DNA of 64,000 bases from Aldehydirespirator sp965116965 (GCA_965116965.1 OZ220743.1:3844001-3908000), one strand, 5' to 3'; positions 43,350 to 53,169 are shown, counted from the stretch's first letter. A program made the numbers and translations. Notes: a model not told the origin generated them from the letters alone.

Positions 43350-46300
43350 TTACGAGCGCCAGTGGTCGGCTAGGTCACCGATGGGGGCGGTGAGCAGGTC
43401 GACCACCGCGATGTCAGCCAGACGGTCCTCGTCGAAGGCGGGCTCGGTCTCGGTGACCGCGTCGCGCAACTCCGAGTAGCGATTGCGGTAACCCTGCAGG
43501 ACGCTTCGGGCCACCGGAGCCGGAAGGGAATCCTCGAAGCGGACGTGCAGCAGGGTGATGCCCACGGTGGCGCCCGCAACCACCTCCGGAACGAACACGA
43601 CCGTGCGCCCATCGTGGCGGCCCCGAGCGGCCAGCACCCGGCGCTCCCCCGCCACCCGGCGCTTGCTGCCGGTCAGTGAAGGGACAGACGCCGTACGCGA
43701 GGTGATCTGGGTCGCGGCGCCGCCCTGGTCGACGACGGCAATCTGATCCATCCCGTCCAGCCGGTAGCGGGTGTGGCCCAGCACCTCGGCCACCGCACCG
43801 CTGAGATCGGCCAGCGCCCGGATGGTGGAGTAGGACAGGCTGTCCCTGGGCGCGCCTGCGGCCAGCACGGCCCGGATGAGCGGCGCTTCCAGCAGCGTCT
43901 GGTCCGAGCGGGAGATGCCGACGGTGACGGTCTTGGCCTGATGGCGGATGGCGTCGACCGGGCGGGTCAACTCATCGATCCCGACGGTCAGCGCGGCTTC
44001 GAGGTCATCGATCACCGCGGAGGGAGTGCCGACCCGACCCAGCTCCAGTTCGTAGGTGTCGAGTGGCGCCAGCCCGATGGCGTAGCGCATCAGCGTGACT
44101 ATGCGCACTGCGGTGGACGCTTCCAGGTGCCCGTTGTAGTCGCCGCGCTTCAGACCGGCCGAGAATGCGGCGCTGCTCTGCCGCAACTTGGGAAGGGCCA
44201 GGCTCAGAACCTCCTCGGCCGTGCTGTCCGGACGGGCTGCGGCGGCCTCGATGGCAGCGCGGGCCTCCCGCAGGGGCCGCGCTCCGGCGTCGATGGCCAG
44301 GGCGGCCTCATAGCCGAAGAGGTGGCCCACCATGGTGGCGGGCAGGAACGCCAGCCGAGGGTCGACCTTCGGCACCGGGAGCACGGCCGACGCGCCCTCG
44401 AACCGGGTGTCGCCGTCGTCGGCCACCACCACCGGGGCGGCCCGATGGGCGCCGAAGATGGCCACCTCCTTGGCCACGTCGTCGGCCACCGAGCCCGACA
44501 GGCCCGCCGCGCACACCAGCACCAGGGGCTCGGCCGACAGGTCGATGTGCTTCTTGTCCTCGGTCGCGTCGGCCGAGATCGACATGTAGCACAGTTCCGA
44601 GAGCTTGATGCGAACCTCACGGGCGGCCACCTGGTTGGACCCGTTGCCGACCACCGCCCAGTGGCGCCGGCCCGGGGCCAGACTGCGAGCCGCCTCGCCT
44701 ATGGCAGCCCGCCGCTCCAGGACCGCCTCCAGCACGGAAGGCATGGCCCGAAGCGTCTCGAGGAGACTGCGCCGGCCTGCTTCACCCCGCGCACCGGTAA
44801 CCTCGCCTGCGACGGCCACGGCCAGGAGGCAGCCCGCGGCCACCTGGGAATAGAACGCCTTGGTGGAGGCGACGCTCATCTCCACGTCGCGGCCGTCGGA
44901 GGTGTAGAGCACGCCGTCGGCCCGGTCGGTCAGGTCGCTGTTGCGGCGGTTTACGACGGCTATCACCGACCCTCCTCTGGCCCTCACCAGGTCGACGGTG
45001 CGGTTGGTGTCGGTGGTGGTGCCCGACTGCGAGATCGCGACCACCAGCGTGTCGGACATGTCATCGGCCAGATGAAACGCCGACAGCTCCGTGGCGAGCA
45101 ACGCGCTCACGTCGAGGGTGGCGGCGCTTCCGGCGTCAGCCAGCAGAGTCCGGAGGCATCGGGCGAAGCTCTCGCCCGCGACCGCCGCCGTCCCCTGGCC
45201 GATGGCGACCACCTTGGACACCGACCCGTCCCGCAGACCGGATCGGACCGCCTCGGGCAGTGTCTCCGGGCCGAGCGAGGAGCTGGGGCCGTCCGGGGTG
45301 TCGATGATCCTGCCCCTCAGCGTCTTGCGGAACGACGCCGGAGCCTCACCGATCTCCTTGAGCAGGTAATGACGATGATCACCGCGGTCGATGTCGCGGG
45401 TGGTGATGGACGCAGTCGACACCTCGCCGGGCGCCACCGGAAGCGGAGTTCCGTCGTAGGAACGGCGGGACAGACCGTCGATCAGGCCGGCCCGGCTGCC
45501 GTCGATCTCCACGATCTGCCCGCGGCCCGTATCGGGATTGCCGCCGGCGGCGACGGCCTCGCCGTCCATGCGGAGATACTCCGACGTCTCCTCCACCACC
45601 CCGTAGGGCTCGCTGGCCACGATGAAGGCGTCATCGGCCAGACCGACGTACAGGGCCTGGCCGCTGCCTCGCAGCGCGAGCTGCAGACGATCGGGCGAGG
45701 CCGCGGTGCAGACGGCCACGGCCACCGACCCCTCGCACTCCGCCACTGTGCGCCGGAACGCCTCGCCCGCCGCCACACCCTCGGCCAGGCGGCGGCCCAT
45801 CAGAGCGGGCACGGTCTTGGAGTCGGTGGTGATCGCGGGCGGCACCCGGACACCGGCCGCGTCGAACAGCTCGGCGTAGTTGTCCACGTCCCCGTTGATG
45901 GCCCCGATCACGTAAGGGACGTCCTCGCCGAGCAACTCGCTGTTGAGCGGATGGGCGTTCGCCTCCGAGATGATGCCGATAGAGGCCCAGCGGGTGTGGG
46001 CCAGCACGAGCACGCGGGCATCGCTGGAGGCCAGCGCGGCGGCCAGCAGCTGGTCGGAGGCCACTGCGGCTCGCAGGGTCGCGGTGTTGCCGCCCAGCTC
46101 GCCGATCTCGGCCGCGGTCTTGTGGACGATGCTGAGCACGTCGCCAACGAGGCGCACCGAACCCGAGCCGAACGACGAATCCTGGCCGCGGCGCTCCAAG
46201 GCCGCGGCCACAACGGGATCGTGGCGGTCGAGTCCGTGGCCGCTGACCAGGAGGTGCAGCCCAGCCGAGTCGCGCCCGCGCACTTCGAGCCGGTCCAGCG

Positions 46301-46811
46301 CCGACAGCGCCTGGTGGATCGACAGGAACGCCTCGACCGCAGCCGGAGCCGGGCTCGCAGTCAGCTGTGCTCTCGCGAGCAGCTTCGATACTGAGTGCGA
46401 GGCTCCCAGCCGATCCCGTCCGAGAGCCCACAGGCCGTCACGGACTCGCACCAGCTGCTCGTTGAGGTGCTCCAGCTCGGCGGTATCGAGCGACGTGTCG
46501 ACGTCGAGCCGCGCCTCCAGGGCGGTCACCGAAGCGGCGGCGGAGTCGATGAGGTCCCCGAGAGTGCCGGCCACCTCCGGCGACTCGAGCAGGAGACGCA
46601 GGCCGGGCACACCGCCCAACAGCTGGTTGGCCGCATGCAGCCGCTCGGCCGCGGGTCCCAACTGCTGGGCCAGGTCCACCAGACGCCCCCCGGCCACGGC
46701 GACGCCGTCCGACAGGGCGGTGGCGGCCGCCTCGACCATGCCGGTCACGTCGGCGGCGCTGGGGACCGGCCGCGTCGACGGGCGGCGCACGATGGCAACT
46801 ATCCCGCACAT
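43350..46811 (-). CDS. Oversized GlmS-like amidotransferase/SIS protein
   Basis: 1153 residues against ~610 for GlmS. Begins MCGIVAIVRR with the nucleophile Cys (class II glutamine amidotransferase), but the next core motif, RGRDSAGLHLL (canonically near residue 25), occurs at residue 178, so ~145 helical residues are inserted. The amidotransferase continues (AHTRWASIGIISEANAHP, INGDVDNY), followed by two SIS sugar-isomerase domains (AIGQGTAAVAG, VVAISQSGTTTDTNRTV, SVASTKAFYSQVAAG) and a long C-terminal part (from ~900) with no recognised motif. Sits 58 nt after glmM on the same strand, so a role in glucosamine-6-phosphate synthesis is likely, but the product is unproven. Confidence 0.75.
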   Translation of the reverse strand: MCGIVAIVRRPSTRPVPSAADVTGMVEAAATALSDGVAVAGGRLVDLAQQLGPAAERLHAANQLLGGVPGLRLLLESPEVAGTLGDLIDSAAASVTALEARLDVDTSLDTAELEHLNEQLVRVRDGLWALGRDRLGASHSVSKLLARAQLTASPAPAAVEAFLSIHQALSALDRLEVRGRDSAGLHLLVSGHGLDRHDPVVAAALERRGQDSSFGSGSVRLVGDVLSIVHKTAAEIGELGGNTATLRAAVASDQLLAAALASSDARVLVLAHTRWASIGIISEANAHPLNSELLGEDVPYVIGAINGDVDNYAELFDAAGVRVPPAITTDSKTVPALMGRRLAEGVAAGEAFRRTVAECEGSVAVAVCTAASPDRLQLALRGSGQALYVGLADDAFIVASEPYGVVEETSEYLRMDGEAVAAGGNPDTGRGQIVEIDGSRAGLIDGLSRRSYDGTPLPVAPGEVSTASITTRDIDRGDHRHYLLKEIGEAPASFRKTLRGRIIDTPDGPSSSLGPETLPEAVRSGLRDGSVSKVVAIGQGTAAVAGESFARCLRTLLADAGSAATLDVSALLATELSAFHLADDMSDTLVVAISQSGTTTDTNRTVDLVRARGGSVIAVVNRRNSDLTDRADGVLYTSDGRDVEMSVASTKAFYSQVAAGCLLAVAVAGEVTGARGEAGRRSLLETLRAMPSVLEAVLERRAAIGEAARSLAPGRRHWAVVGNGSNQVAAREVRIKLSELCYMSISADATEDKKHIDLSAEPLVLVCAAGLSGSVADDVAKEVAIFGAHRAAPVVVADDGDTRFEGASAVLPVPKVDPRLAFLPATMVGHLFGYEAALAIDAGARPLREARAAIEAAAARPDSTAEEVLSLALPKLRQSSAAFSAGLKRGDYNGHLEASTAVRIVTLMRYAIGLAPLDTYELELGRVGTPSAVIDDLEAALTVGIDELTRPVDAIRHQAKTVTVGISRSDQTLLEAPLIRAVLAAGAPRDSLSYSTIRALADLSGAVAEVLGHTRYRLDGMDQIAVVDQGGAATQITSRTASVPSLTGSKRRVAGERRVLAARGRHDGRTVVFVPEVVAGATVGITLLHVRFEDSLPAPVARSVLQGYRNRYSELRDAVTETEPAFDEDRLADIAVVDLLTAPIGDLADHWRS

Positions 46812-46869
46812 GTCTGATCAGCGCTCCGGCACGAACTTCATGCGATCTTCCACCTCTGAGAAGTTCGCC

Positions 46870-48243
46870 CTACGGGCATGACAACACTTCTGCGACGTCG
46901 GCGGCGAGCTGGTCGGCCTCGGCCTGCGCCGTCCCGGGGTCCATGGCCTCCACCATCACCCGGATCAGCGGCTCGGTGCCCGATCGGCGCACCAGCGCGC
47001 GTCCCGAGTCGCCGAGACGGGCAGCGGCCGCGGCCGCGATGGCCCCGAGCGCCGTGTCAAGATCGGCCGATCGCGCCGAAGAGGGCATGGGCACGCCCAC
47101 GAGCACCTGGGGAACGCGGGTCATGGTCCTCGCGGCCAGGCTCCGCAGGCTGACGCCGGATCGCTTGAGGGTGTCCAGCAGTTGCACGGCGGTCAGCAGA
47201 CCGTCTCCGGTGGTGGCCAGGTCGCGGAATATCAGGTGCCCGGACTGCTCGCCGCCCAGCATCAGGCCCCGGTCTTCCAAGGCGCCGAGGACATGGCGGT
47301 CGCCCACCGGCGTCTCGACCACGCCGATGCCGTGGGCGGCCATGGCCCGACGCAAGCCCAGGTTGGCCATCACCGTGACCACCACGGCATCGCCGGTGAG
47401 CCGCCTGCGCCCGGCCCGGTCGACCGCGCAGATCGCGAGGATCTGGTCGCCATCGACCAAGGTCCCGCCACCGTCGACGGCCAGGACCCGATCGGCGTCC
47501 CCGTCGAAGGCCACTCCGGCATCAGCTCCTGACGAGACCACCGCGGCCTGAAGGCTCTCGGGATGCATCGAACCGCAGCCATCGTTGATGTTGTAGCCGT
47601 CGGGCGAGGCGTGGATCGTGTCCACCGCGGCGCCCAGGCCGCGCAGGCACTCCGGTCCGGGCATGGACCCAGCGCCGTTGGCGGCGTCGACCACGACGTG
47701 CAGCCCGTCCAGGTCACGCCCTTCGAGGCTGGCGGTCACCGCCTCAAGGTGGCGCCGGCGGGCCAGTTCGCCGGCATCGGTTGCTCCGGCGGCACCGGCC
47801 CCGGCCTCAGCCTCGGCCTCGGCCTCTACGCCGGCAGCCGCCCCGACACCGGCCGCCGTCCCGGAGAGGCGTCGCTCGATGTCGGTCTGGGCCTCATCGC
47901 TGAGCTTTCGGCCTCCGGGGCCGAACAGTTTCACCCCGTTGTCGTGCCACCGGTTGTGCGATGCCGAGACCATGGCGCCGGCGACCTGCTCGTCGTCGCA
48001 CCAACGGGCCACTACGGGGGTCGGCACGACGCCCAGATCGACAGGATTGCCTCCGGCGCGCCGCACACCCCGGCACAGGGCCTCCACAAGACTCGGGCCT
48101 GATGCTCTGGGATCGCGCCCAACCGCCAGCCGCTCTGCTCCGAGCACCTCGGCCGCAGTGCTTCCAAGCGCCTCGACGAACTCCGGAGTCAGCTCGCGGC
48201 GGGCGTCGCCCCGCACGCCGTCCGTGCCGAACCGCAAAGTCAC
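46870..48243 (-). CDS. glmM: Phosphoglucosamine mutase
   Basis: 457 residues. Converts glucosamine-6-phosphate to glucosamine-1-phosphate for UDP-GlcNAc. Marks: LRFGTDGVRG start, phosphoserine motif MVSASHNRWHDNGVK, metal loop DGDADRVLAVD, GGEQSGH and the C-terminal RRSGTEPLIRVMVEA. A low-complexity Ala/Gly/Glu insert (about residues 130-157, EAEAEAEAGAGAAG) is not typical of the family. Directly upstream of the GlmS-like gene. Confidence 0.95.
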   Translation of the reverse strand: MTLRFGTDGVRGDARRELTPEFVEALGSTAAEVLGAERLAVGRDPRASGPSLVEALCRGVRRAGGNPVDLGVVPTPVVARWCDDEQVAGAMVSASHNRWHDNGVKLFGPGGRKLSDEAQTDIERRLSGTAAGVGAAAGVEAEAEAEAGAGAAGATDAGELARRRHLEAVTASLEGRDLDGLHVVVDAANGAGSMPGPECLRGLGAAVDTIHASPDGYNINDGCGSMHPESLQAAVVSSGADAGVAFDGDADRVLAVDGGGTLVDGDQILAICAVDRAGRRRLTGDAVVVTVMANLGLRRAMAAHGIGVVETPVGDRHVLGALEDRGLMLGGEQSGHLIFRDLATTGDGLLTAVQLLDTLKRSGVSLRSLAARTMTRVPQVLVGVPMPSSARSADLDTALGAIAAAAAARLGDSGRALVRRSGTEPLIRVMVEAMDPGTAQAEADQLAADVAEVLSCP

Positions 48244-48390
48244 GCTGTCACCGGCCCCTTGAGACCTCAGCCGGCCCCGGGAGCCGAGCGGATGGACCGC
48301 GGCTTCTTGAAGATCTCGCGCCGCCAGCGGGCAAGCACGTCCGCGGCTTCCTTGATCGGGCCCGGGGGCACTCCCTGCCAGACCCGGCCG

Positions 48391-48783
48391 TCAGCGCTTG
48401 CTGTACTGCGGTGCCTTGCGCGCCTTCTTGAGGCCGTACTTCTTCGCTTCCTTCTTGCGCGGGTCGCGAGTGAGGTACCCGCCCTTCTTGAGCGTGTCGC
48501 GCAACTCGGGCTCCACCTCGACGAGCCCTCGAGAGATGCCCAGTCGGAGCGCACCGGCCTGACCGCTGGATCCGCCGCCGTGGATGGTGGCCTCCACGTC
48601 GTAGCGGCCCTCGGTGGCGGTGACCGTCATGGGCTCGAGTATGTGCATCTGATGGGCGCGCGACGGGAAGTACTCCTCCACGGCGCGGCCGTTGATCGTG
48701 ATGGTCCCGGCCCCCGTCCGGAGCCGGACCCGGGCCACCGATCGCTTGCGGCGTCCGGTTGCCTGCACGAGCGGAGCACTCAT
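48391..48783 (-). CDS. rpsI: 30S ribosomal protein S9
   Basis: 130 residues. Core GRRKRSVARVRL, INGRAVEEYFP, and the universal basic C-terminus KARKAPQYSKR that reaches the P-site tRNA. Follows rplM by 31 nt, the usual L13-S9 pair. Confidence 0.97.
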   Translation of the reverse strand: MSAPLVQATGRRKRSVARVRLRTGAGTITINGRAVEEYFPSRAHQMHILEPMTVTATEGRYDVEATIHGGGSSGQAGALRLGISRGLVEVEPELRDTLKKGGYLTRDPRKKEAKKYGLKKARKAPQYSKR

Positions 48784-48814
48784 CGTGACATCACCTCGAT
48801 CGTTGGAAGGCGCC

Positions 48815-49261
48815 TCATCGGGCTCTGGCGTGCTCGATGGTGTAGGGCTGGGGCTTCTGGGCGGTGTGGGGATGGGTGGGACCGGCGTAGACCTTGAGCT
48901 TGCGGATCTGGGCCCGTCCCAGCCTCGTCTTGGGCAGCATGCCCCGGATCGTGTCCCGCACGGCCTCGTCGGGGCGGCGGGCCAGCTTGGAGCCGTAGGT
49001 CTCGGTGCGCAGGCCGCCGGGGTAGCCGGAGTGGCGGTAGACCAGCTTCGAGTCGGCCTTGCCCGCGGTGAGCACGACCTTGTCGGCGTTGACGATCACC
49101 ACATGGTCGCCGGTGTCGATGTGGGGGGCGAAAATGGGCTTGTGCTTGCCCCGTAGCAGCGTCGCCACCTCGGTGGCGAGCCGTCCGAGGACCATCCCCT
49201 CAGCGTCGACGAGGTGCCAGCTGCGCTCGATCTCAGAGGCTTTGGGGCTGTAGGTCGCCAC
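48815..49261 (-). CDS. rplM: 50S ribosomal protein L13
   Basis: 148 residues. WHLVDAEGMVLGRLATEVA, LLRGKHKPIFAPHIDTGDHV, RGMLPKTRLGR and VYAGPTHPHTAQKP are the family signatures. GTG 49261 start. Downstream of truA, upstream of rpsI. Confidence 0.97.
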   Translation of the reverse strand: MATYSPKASEIERSWHLVDAEGMVLGRLATEVATLLRGKHKPIFAPHIDTGDHVVIVNADKVVLTAGKADSKLVYRHSGYPGGLRTETYGSKLARRPDEAVRDTIRGMLPKTRLGRAQIRKLKVYAGPTHPHTAQKPQPYTIEHARAR

Positions 49262-49377
49262 GTTCGCTCCCGTCGGTTAGTCGTTCGGCTGAGGCCCGAT
49301 CCGCCGGTCCGGGCCGTCGCACAGACCGGCCTCTCAGGCTAGGGCTGAGCTCGCCGAACGACAATCTGATGCCCGCC

Positions 49378-50142
49378 CTAAGCGGGCGCCAACCCCTCTG
49401 TGCTCCGGTCGTAGAGGGCGGCCCAGAGCACCAGGCCGTGGGGCGGGGCGGGAGAGGGCGCCGCGCTGCGGTCGCGGGCTGCGATGATCGCGCCCACGTC
49501 GGAGGGCTTGTGGCGACCCAGGCCCACCGACGCCAGCAGCGCCACCAGCGAGCGCACCATCTGGTGGCAGAACGAACTGGCCTCGATCTCGAACACCGCG
49601 ACGTCGCCCTCGAGCCACCACACGGCTCGTCGCACGGTGCGCACCATCGACTGGTCGGGATGCGAGGGATTGCGGCGGCAGAAGGAGCTGAAGTCGTGAT
49701 CGCCCAGCAGCCGGTCCGCGGCCGTGCGCATGGCACGCAGATCCAGCCGGTGCTCGACATGCCAGCACAGGCCGCCCGTCAGCGGATCGGGAACCGGGGA
49801 GTTGAGTATCCGGTACCGGTAGACCCGACCGGTGCAGGAGCGCCGAGCGTCGAAGTCGGCCGGCGCGACGCTGGCCCTCGACGCTGAGATGTAGGGGCCG
49901 CACATGCGGTTGATGGCTCGCACCAGACGGACCGGATCGGCCCGCTCCACGTCGGCGTCGAAGGAGACCACCTGGGCCCGCGCATGCACGCCACGGTCGG
50001 TGCGCCCCGCGCAGACGAGGTCGACGGAATGGCCCAGCACGTTGCTGAGGGCGCCGATGAGGGCCCCGGCAACCGTGGGCACCCCCTCGTTGCGGGCGAA
50101 CCCGTGATAGTGCGAGCCGTCGTACGCCACGGTCATCCGCAT
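49378..50142 (-). CDS. truA: tRNA pseudouridine38-40 synthase TruA
   Basis: 254 residues. Isomerises U38-40 in tRNA anticodon arms. Catalytic Asp in CAGRTDRGVHARAQVV, opening MTVAYDGSHYHGFARN, and SFCHQMVRSLVALL. ATG 50142 is taken; an earlier TTG at 50178 opens the same frame with no family support. Between rplQ and rplM, as usual in actinobacteria. Confidence 0.95.
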   Translation of the reverse strand: MRMTVAYDGSHYHGFARNEGVPTVAGALIGALSNVLGHSVDLVCAGRTDRGVHARAQVVSFDADVERADPVRLVRAINRMCGPYISASRASVAPADFDARRSCTGRVYRYRILNSPVPDPLTGGLCWHVEHRLDLRAMRTAADRLLGDHDFSSFCRRNPSHPDQSMVRTVRRAVWWLEGDVAVFEIEASSFCHQMVRSLVALLASVGLGRHKPSDVGAIIAARDRSAAPSPAPPHGLVLWAALYDRSTEGLAPA

Positions 50143-50204
50143 GCGGACGACCCCGACGGGACTATCGCCTCCGGACAATCAGAGGCTCCGTGCCGCTCGG
50201 TCTC

Positions 50205-50558
50205 TCAGACCAGTTCGATGCGCGCCATGGGAGCGTTGTCGCCGTGGCGTGGCCCGAGCTTGACGATGCGTGTGTAGCCGCCGGGGCGATCAACGTAACG
50301 GGGGCCGATCTCGTCGAAGAGCTTGGACGCCATCTCCCGGTCGCCCAGGAACTTCACCACCTGCCGATGGTTGTGAACGCCGCCCCGGCGAGCCTTGGTG
50401 ATCATCTTCTCGGCTATGGGGCGCACCGCTTTGGCCTTGGCCTCGGTGGTGGTTATGCCCTCCGCCGCGATCAGCGACGCCACGAGGTTCGCCATCATCA
50501 GCTTCTGATGACGGCTGCTGCCCCCGAAGCGGCGGCCCTTGCGGGGACGGCCCGGCAC
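50205..50558 (-). CDS. rplQ: 50S ribosomal protein L17
   Basis: 117 residues. MPGRPRKGRRFGGSSRHQK, NLVASLIAAEGITTTEAKAK, and the terminal GGYTRIVKLGPRHGDNAP. Separated from rpoA by 147 nt, which contain repeat copy C. Confidence 0.97.
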   Translation of the reverse strand: MPGRPRKGRRFGGSSRHQKLMMANLVASLIAAEGITTTEAKAKAVRPIAEKMITKARRGGVHNHRQVVKFLGDREMASKLFDEIGPRYVDRPGGYTRIVKLGPRHGDNAPMARIELV

Positions 50559-50628
50559 GTCAGCTCCCGCCGCCTCGCAGAGGCCGAGCGGATGTGCCGC
50601 GACCTGTGGACGGATCGGCGACGCGCAC

Positions 50629-50677
50629 AGCGAGGCCGTGGCCCGAGCGGCCCGTGAGCGCAGCGAACAAGAGCGGG
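50629..50677 (+). repeat. Dispersed intergenic repeat, copy C
   Basis: About 49 bp, one base different from copy B over the core. Placed between rpoA and rplQ, in the middle of the ribosomal operon. Confidence 0.7.
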
Positions 50678-50705
50678 AGTGACGCCGCTGCGACGCGACA
50701 GGCTC

Positions 50706-51653
50706 TCATCGGCCCGCGCCGCCTCGCAACGACAGGCCGCGCTCGTCGAGTTTGGCGACGACCTCGTCGAGGCTCTTCTCGCCGAAGTTCGTGATGGCCA
50801 GCAAGTCGTCGGGGGTCTGTTCCAGCAGCTCGTTGAGCGTGTTGATCTGGGCCCGCTTGAGGCAGTTGCGGGGACGCTCGGTCAACTCGAGGTCGTCCAC
50901 CATGAGTTCCGCCTCGGCGTCGGGCTGGGTCACCGACACGATCTCGCCCAACTCCAGACCCCGAGGCTCGTCGCTCATCTCCTCGATCATCTGGATGAGG
51001 CTGCGCAGCGTCGCGCCGGCAGAGGCCACCGCGTCGGTCGGGGAGATCGACCCGTCTGTCTCCACTTCGAGGACCAGCCGGTCGTAGTCGGTGGACTGTT
51101 CGACCCGGGTGGCCTCGACGTCGAAGGCGACACGCCGTACCGGGGAGTAGATCGAGTCGACGGGAATCACGCCGATGGCTGCCGTCAGCTCCTTGTTCTC
51201 CTCGGCGGACACATAGCCGCGGCCCCGGGCCACGGTGATGTCGACCGCCAGCCGGCCTTTGTGGTTGAGCGTGGCGATCGGAGCCTCCGGGTTGAGGATC
51301 TCCACGTCGGGGTGGCGCTGGATGTCGCTCGCGGTGACGTCGGCCGGGCCGCGCATGTCGAGCCGCAGCGTGACCGGCTCCTCGCACAGCACCACCAGCA
51401 CCAGGTCCTTGAGATTCAGGATGATGTCGGTGACATCCTCGGCCACGCCCGAGATGGTGGCGAACTCGTGCAACGCGCTGTCGAAGCGGACTTGGGTGAC
51501 GGCTGCTCCCGGAATGGATGACAGCAGCGTGCGCCGCAACGAGTTGCCGAGCGTGTGGCCGAAGCCGGGCTCGAGGGGGCCGATCGCGAACTGCTGCCTA
51601 TTGCCGTCGGCCAACTCGAGCACTTCGACGGTCGGGCGCTGCATTACAAGCAT
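50706..51653 (-). CDS. rpoA: RNA polymerase alpha subunit
   Basis: 315 residues. N-terminal dimerisation domain (FAIGPLEPGFGHTLGNSLRR, LLSSIPGAAVT), linker, and C-terminal DNA/activator-binding domain (LTERPRNCLKRAQINTLNEL, NFGEKSLDEVVAKL). ATG 51653 has GAGGAG 5 nt upstream. Confidence 0.98.
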   Translation of the reverse strand: MLVMQRPTVEVLELADGNRQQFAIGPLEPGFGHTLGNSLRRTLLSSIPGAAVTQVRFDSALHEFATISGVAEDVTDIILNLKDLVLVVLCEEPVTLRLDMRGPADVTASDIQRHPDVEILNPEAPIATLNHKGRLAVDITVARGRGYVSAEENKELTAAIGVIPVDSIYSPVRRVAFDVEATRVEQSTDYDRLVLEVETDGSISPTDAVASAGATLRSLIQMIEEMSDEPRGLELGEIVSVTQPDAEAELMVDDLELTERPRNCLKRAQINTLNELLEQTPDDLLAITNFGEKSLDEVVAKLDERGLSLRGGAGR

Positions 51654-51725
51654 TGGGACTCCTCGACTCTCCTGCGTCAGTCAGGGTTCGGTGACTTGGA
51701 GTAGAACTCGGTTGACAAGAATTGG

Positions 51726-52343
51726 TTACTTGGAGTACAGCTCGACGATGAGCTGCTCACGGATCGGCACGTCGATCTGCTCCCGTATGGGCAGCTCGCG
51801 CACCGTGGCGCTGAAGTTGTCCTCGCCGCGGTCGATCCATGCGGGCGGGGTGCGGTCGAGCACGTCGACGTTCCACTGGACGGTGGCCGAGTTGCGGATC
51901 TTGTCCCGCAGTTCGACGACATCGCCCTTGCGCAGCCGGTAGCTGGGAATGGTCACCCGGGAACCGTTCACGTTGAGGTGGCCGTGGTTGACCAGCTGGC
52001 GGGCCTGGGGACGGGTGGCGCCCCAGCCCATGCGGTAGACGAAGTTGTCGAGACGCAACTCCAGGAACCGCAGCATGTTCTCGCCGGTGACGCCCTGGCG
52101 GCGGCTGGCCTCGGCGAACAGGTTGCGGAACTGGCGCTCGGTCAACCCGTAGGTGTGACGGGCCTTCTGCTTCTCCTGCATCTGCACCAGGAACTCCGAC
52201 GCGGTGCTGCGCCGCCGCGAGCGACCCCGATCGCCCGGCGGGTAGGGTCGCCGGTCGAGGGCGATGGCCTCTCCCTTGGTGCCCCAGATGTTGGTGTTGA
52301 GCCGGCGCGACACCCGCGCCTTGGGCCCCGTGTAGCGTGACAC
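51726..52343 (-). CDS. rpsD: 30S ribosomal protein S4
   Basis: 205 residues. MSRYTGPKARVSRRLN opening without the zinc-binding cysteines (C-minus form), then KQKARHTYGLTERQFRNLF and the S4 domain RLDNFVYRMGWGATRPQARQ. GTG 52343, one nt after the rpsK stop. Confidence 0.97.
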   Translation of the reverse strand: MSRYTGPKARVSRRLNTNIWGTKGEAIALDRRPYPPGDRGRSRRRSTASEFLVQMQEKQKARHTYGLTERQFRNLFAEASRRQGVTGENMLRFLELRLDNFVYRMGWGATRPQARQLVNHGHLNVNGSRVTIPSYRLRKGDVVELRDKIRNSATVQWNVDVLDRTPPAWIDRGEDNFSATVRELPIREQIDVPIREQLIVELYSK

Positions 52344-52344
52344 T

Positions 52345-52743
52345 TCAGACCCTTCTGCGCTTGGGCTGTCGGCAGCCGTTGTGGGGCACTGGCGTGACGT
52401 CGGTGATGCCGGTCACGTCGATGCCGATGTTCTGGATCGACCGGATGGCGGTCTCGCGACCCGACCCGGGTCCCTTGACCTGCACGTCTACCTTGCGCAG
52501 GCCGTGCTCCATCGCCTTGCGAGCAGCCTGCTCGGCGGCCATCTGCGCCGCGAAGGGCGTGGACTTCCGCGAGCCCTTGAACCCGACGTTGCCCGCCGAG
52601 GCCCACGAGACAACGTTGCCCTGGAGGTCGGTGATGGTGATGATCGTGTTGTTGAACGAACTCTTTATGTGAGCCACGCCGTGGGCCACGTTCTTGCGTT
52701 CGCGCTTGCGCGTGCGCCTCTTGTCCGACGATGGTTTCGCCAT
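52345..52743 (-). CDS. rpsK: 30S ribosomal protein S11
   Basis: 132 residues. AHIKSSFNNTIITITDLQGN, WASAGNVGFKGSRKSTPFAA, DVTPVPHNGCRQPKRRRV at the end. Standard alpha-operon position. Confidence 0.98.
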   Translation of the reverse strand: MAKPSSDKRRTRKRERKNVAHGVAHIKSSFNNTIITITDLQGNVVSWASAGNVGFKGSRKSTPFAAQMAAEQAARKAMEHGLRKVDVQVKGPGSGRETAIRSIQNIGIDVTGITDVTPVPHNGCRQPKRRRV

Positions 52744-52790
52744 AGCGCCAGTTGCCTACCTCTCGACCTTCCCTGCCTAGCCCCGCAGGC

Positions 52791-53168
52791 CTACTTCTTG
52801 ACCTTCTTCTTGCCCGCCACGGTCCGCTTCGGGCCCTTGCGGGTGCGGGCATTCGTATGGGTCCGCTGACCCCGCACGGGAAGGCCGCGGCGGTGTCGCA
52901 GGCCCTGGTAGCAGCCGATCTCCATCTTCCGCTTGATGTCCTGGGACGTCTCGCGCCGCAGGTCGCCCTCCACCCGCAAGTTGCTGTCGATGAAGCCCCT
53001 GAGCCTCGCCACCTCATCGTCGGTGAGGTTGCGCACCCTGGTCTCGGGGTTGATCTCGGTGACCGCGCAGATCTGCTGGGCGGTGCTCCGGCCGATACCG
53101 AAGATGTAGGTCAGTGAGATCTCCACCCGCTTCTCGCGGGGGATGTCGACGCCTGAGATACGCGCCAT
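52791..53168 (-). CDS. rpsM: 30S ribosomal protein S13
   Basis: 125 residues. MARISGVDIPREKRVEISLT, YIFGIGRSTA, the GLRHRRGLPVRGQRTHTNAR signature and a Lys-rich end. Starts 1 nt after the rpmJ stop. Confidence 0.98.
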   Translation of the reverse strand: MARISGVDIPREKRVEISLTYIFGIGRSTAQQICAVTEINPETRVRNLTDDEVARLRGFIDSNLRVEGDLRRETSQDIKRKMEIGCYQGLRHRRGLPVRGQRTHTNARTRKGPKRTVAGKKKVKK

Positions 53169-53169
53169 G

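Noticed and set aside
43773..46394. 873-codon + strand open frame opposite the GlmS-like gene
   Set aside because: His/Gly/Arg-rich composition typical of a reversed high-GC gene; minus-strand reading has real domains.
48267..48390. Small gene between rpsI and glmM
   Set aside because: The open frame is the shadow of rpsI running on; no start codon or binding site of its own.
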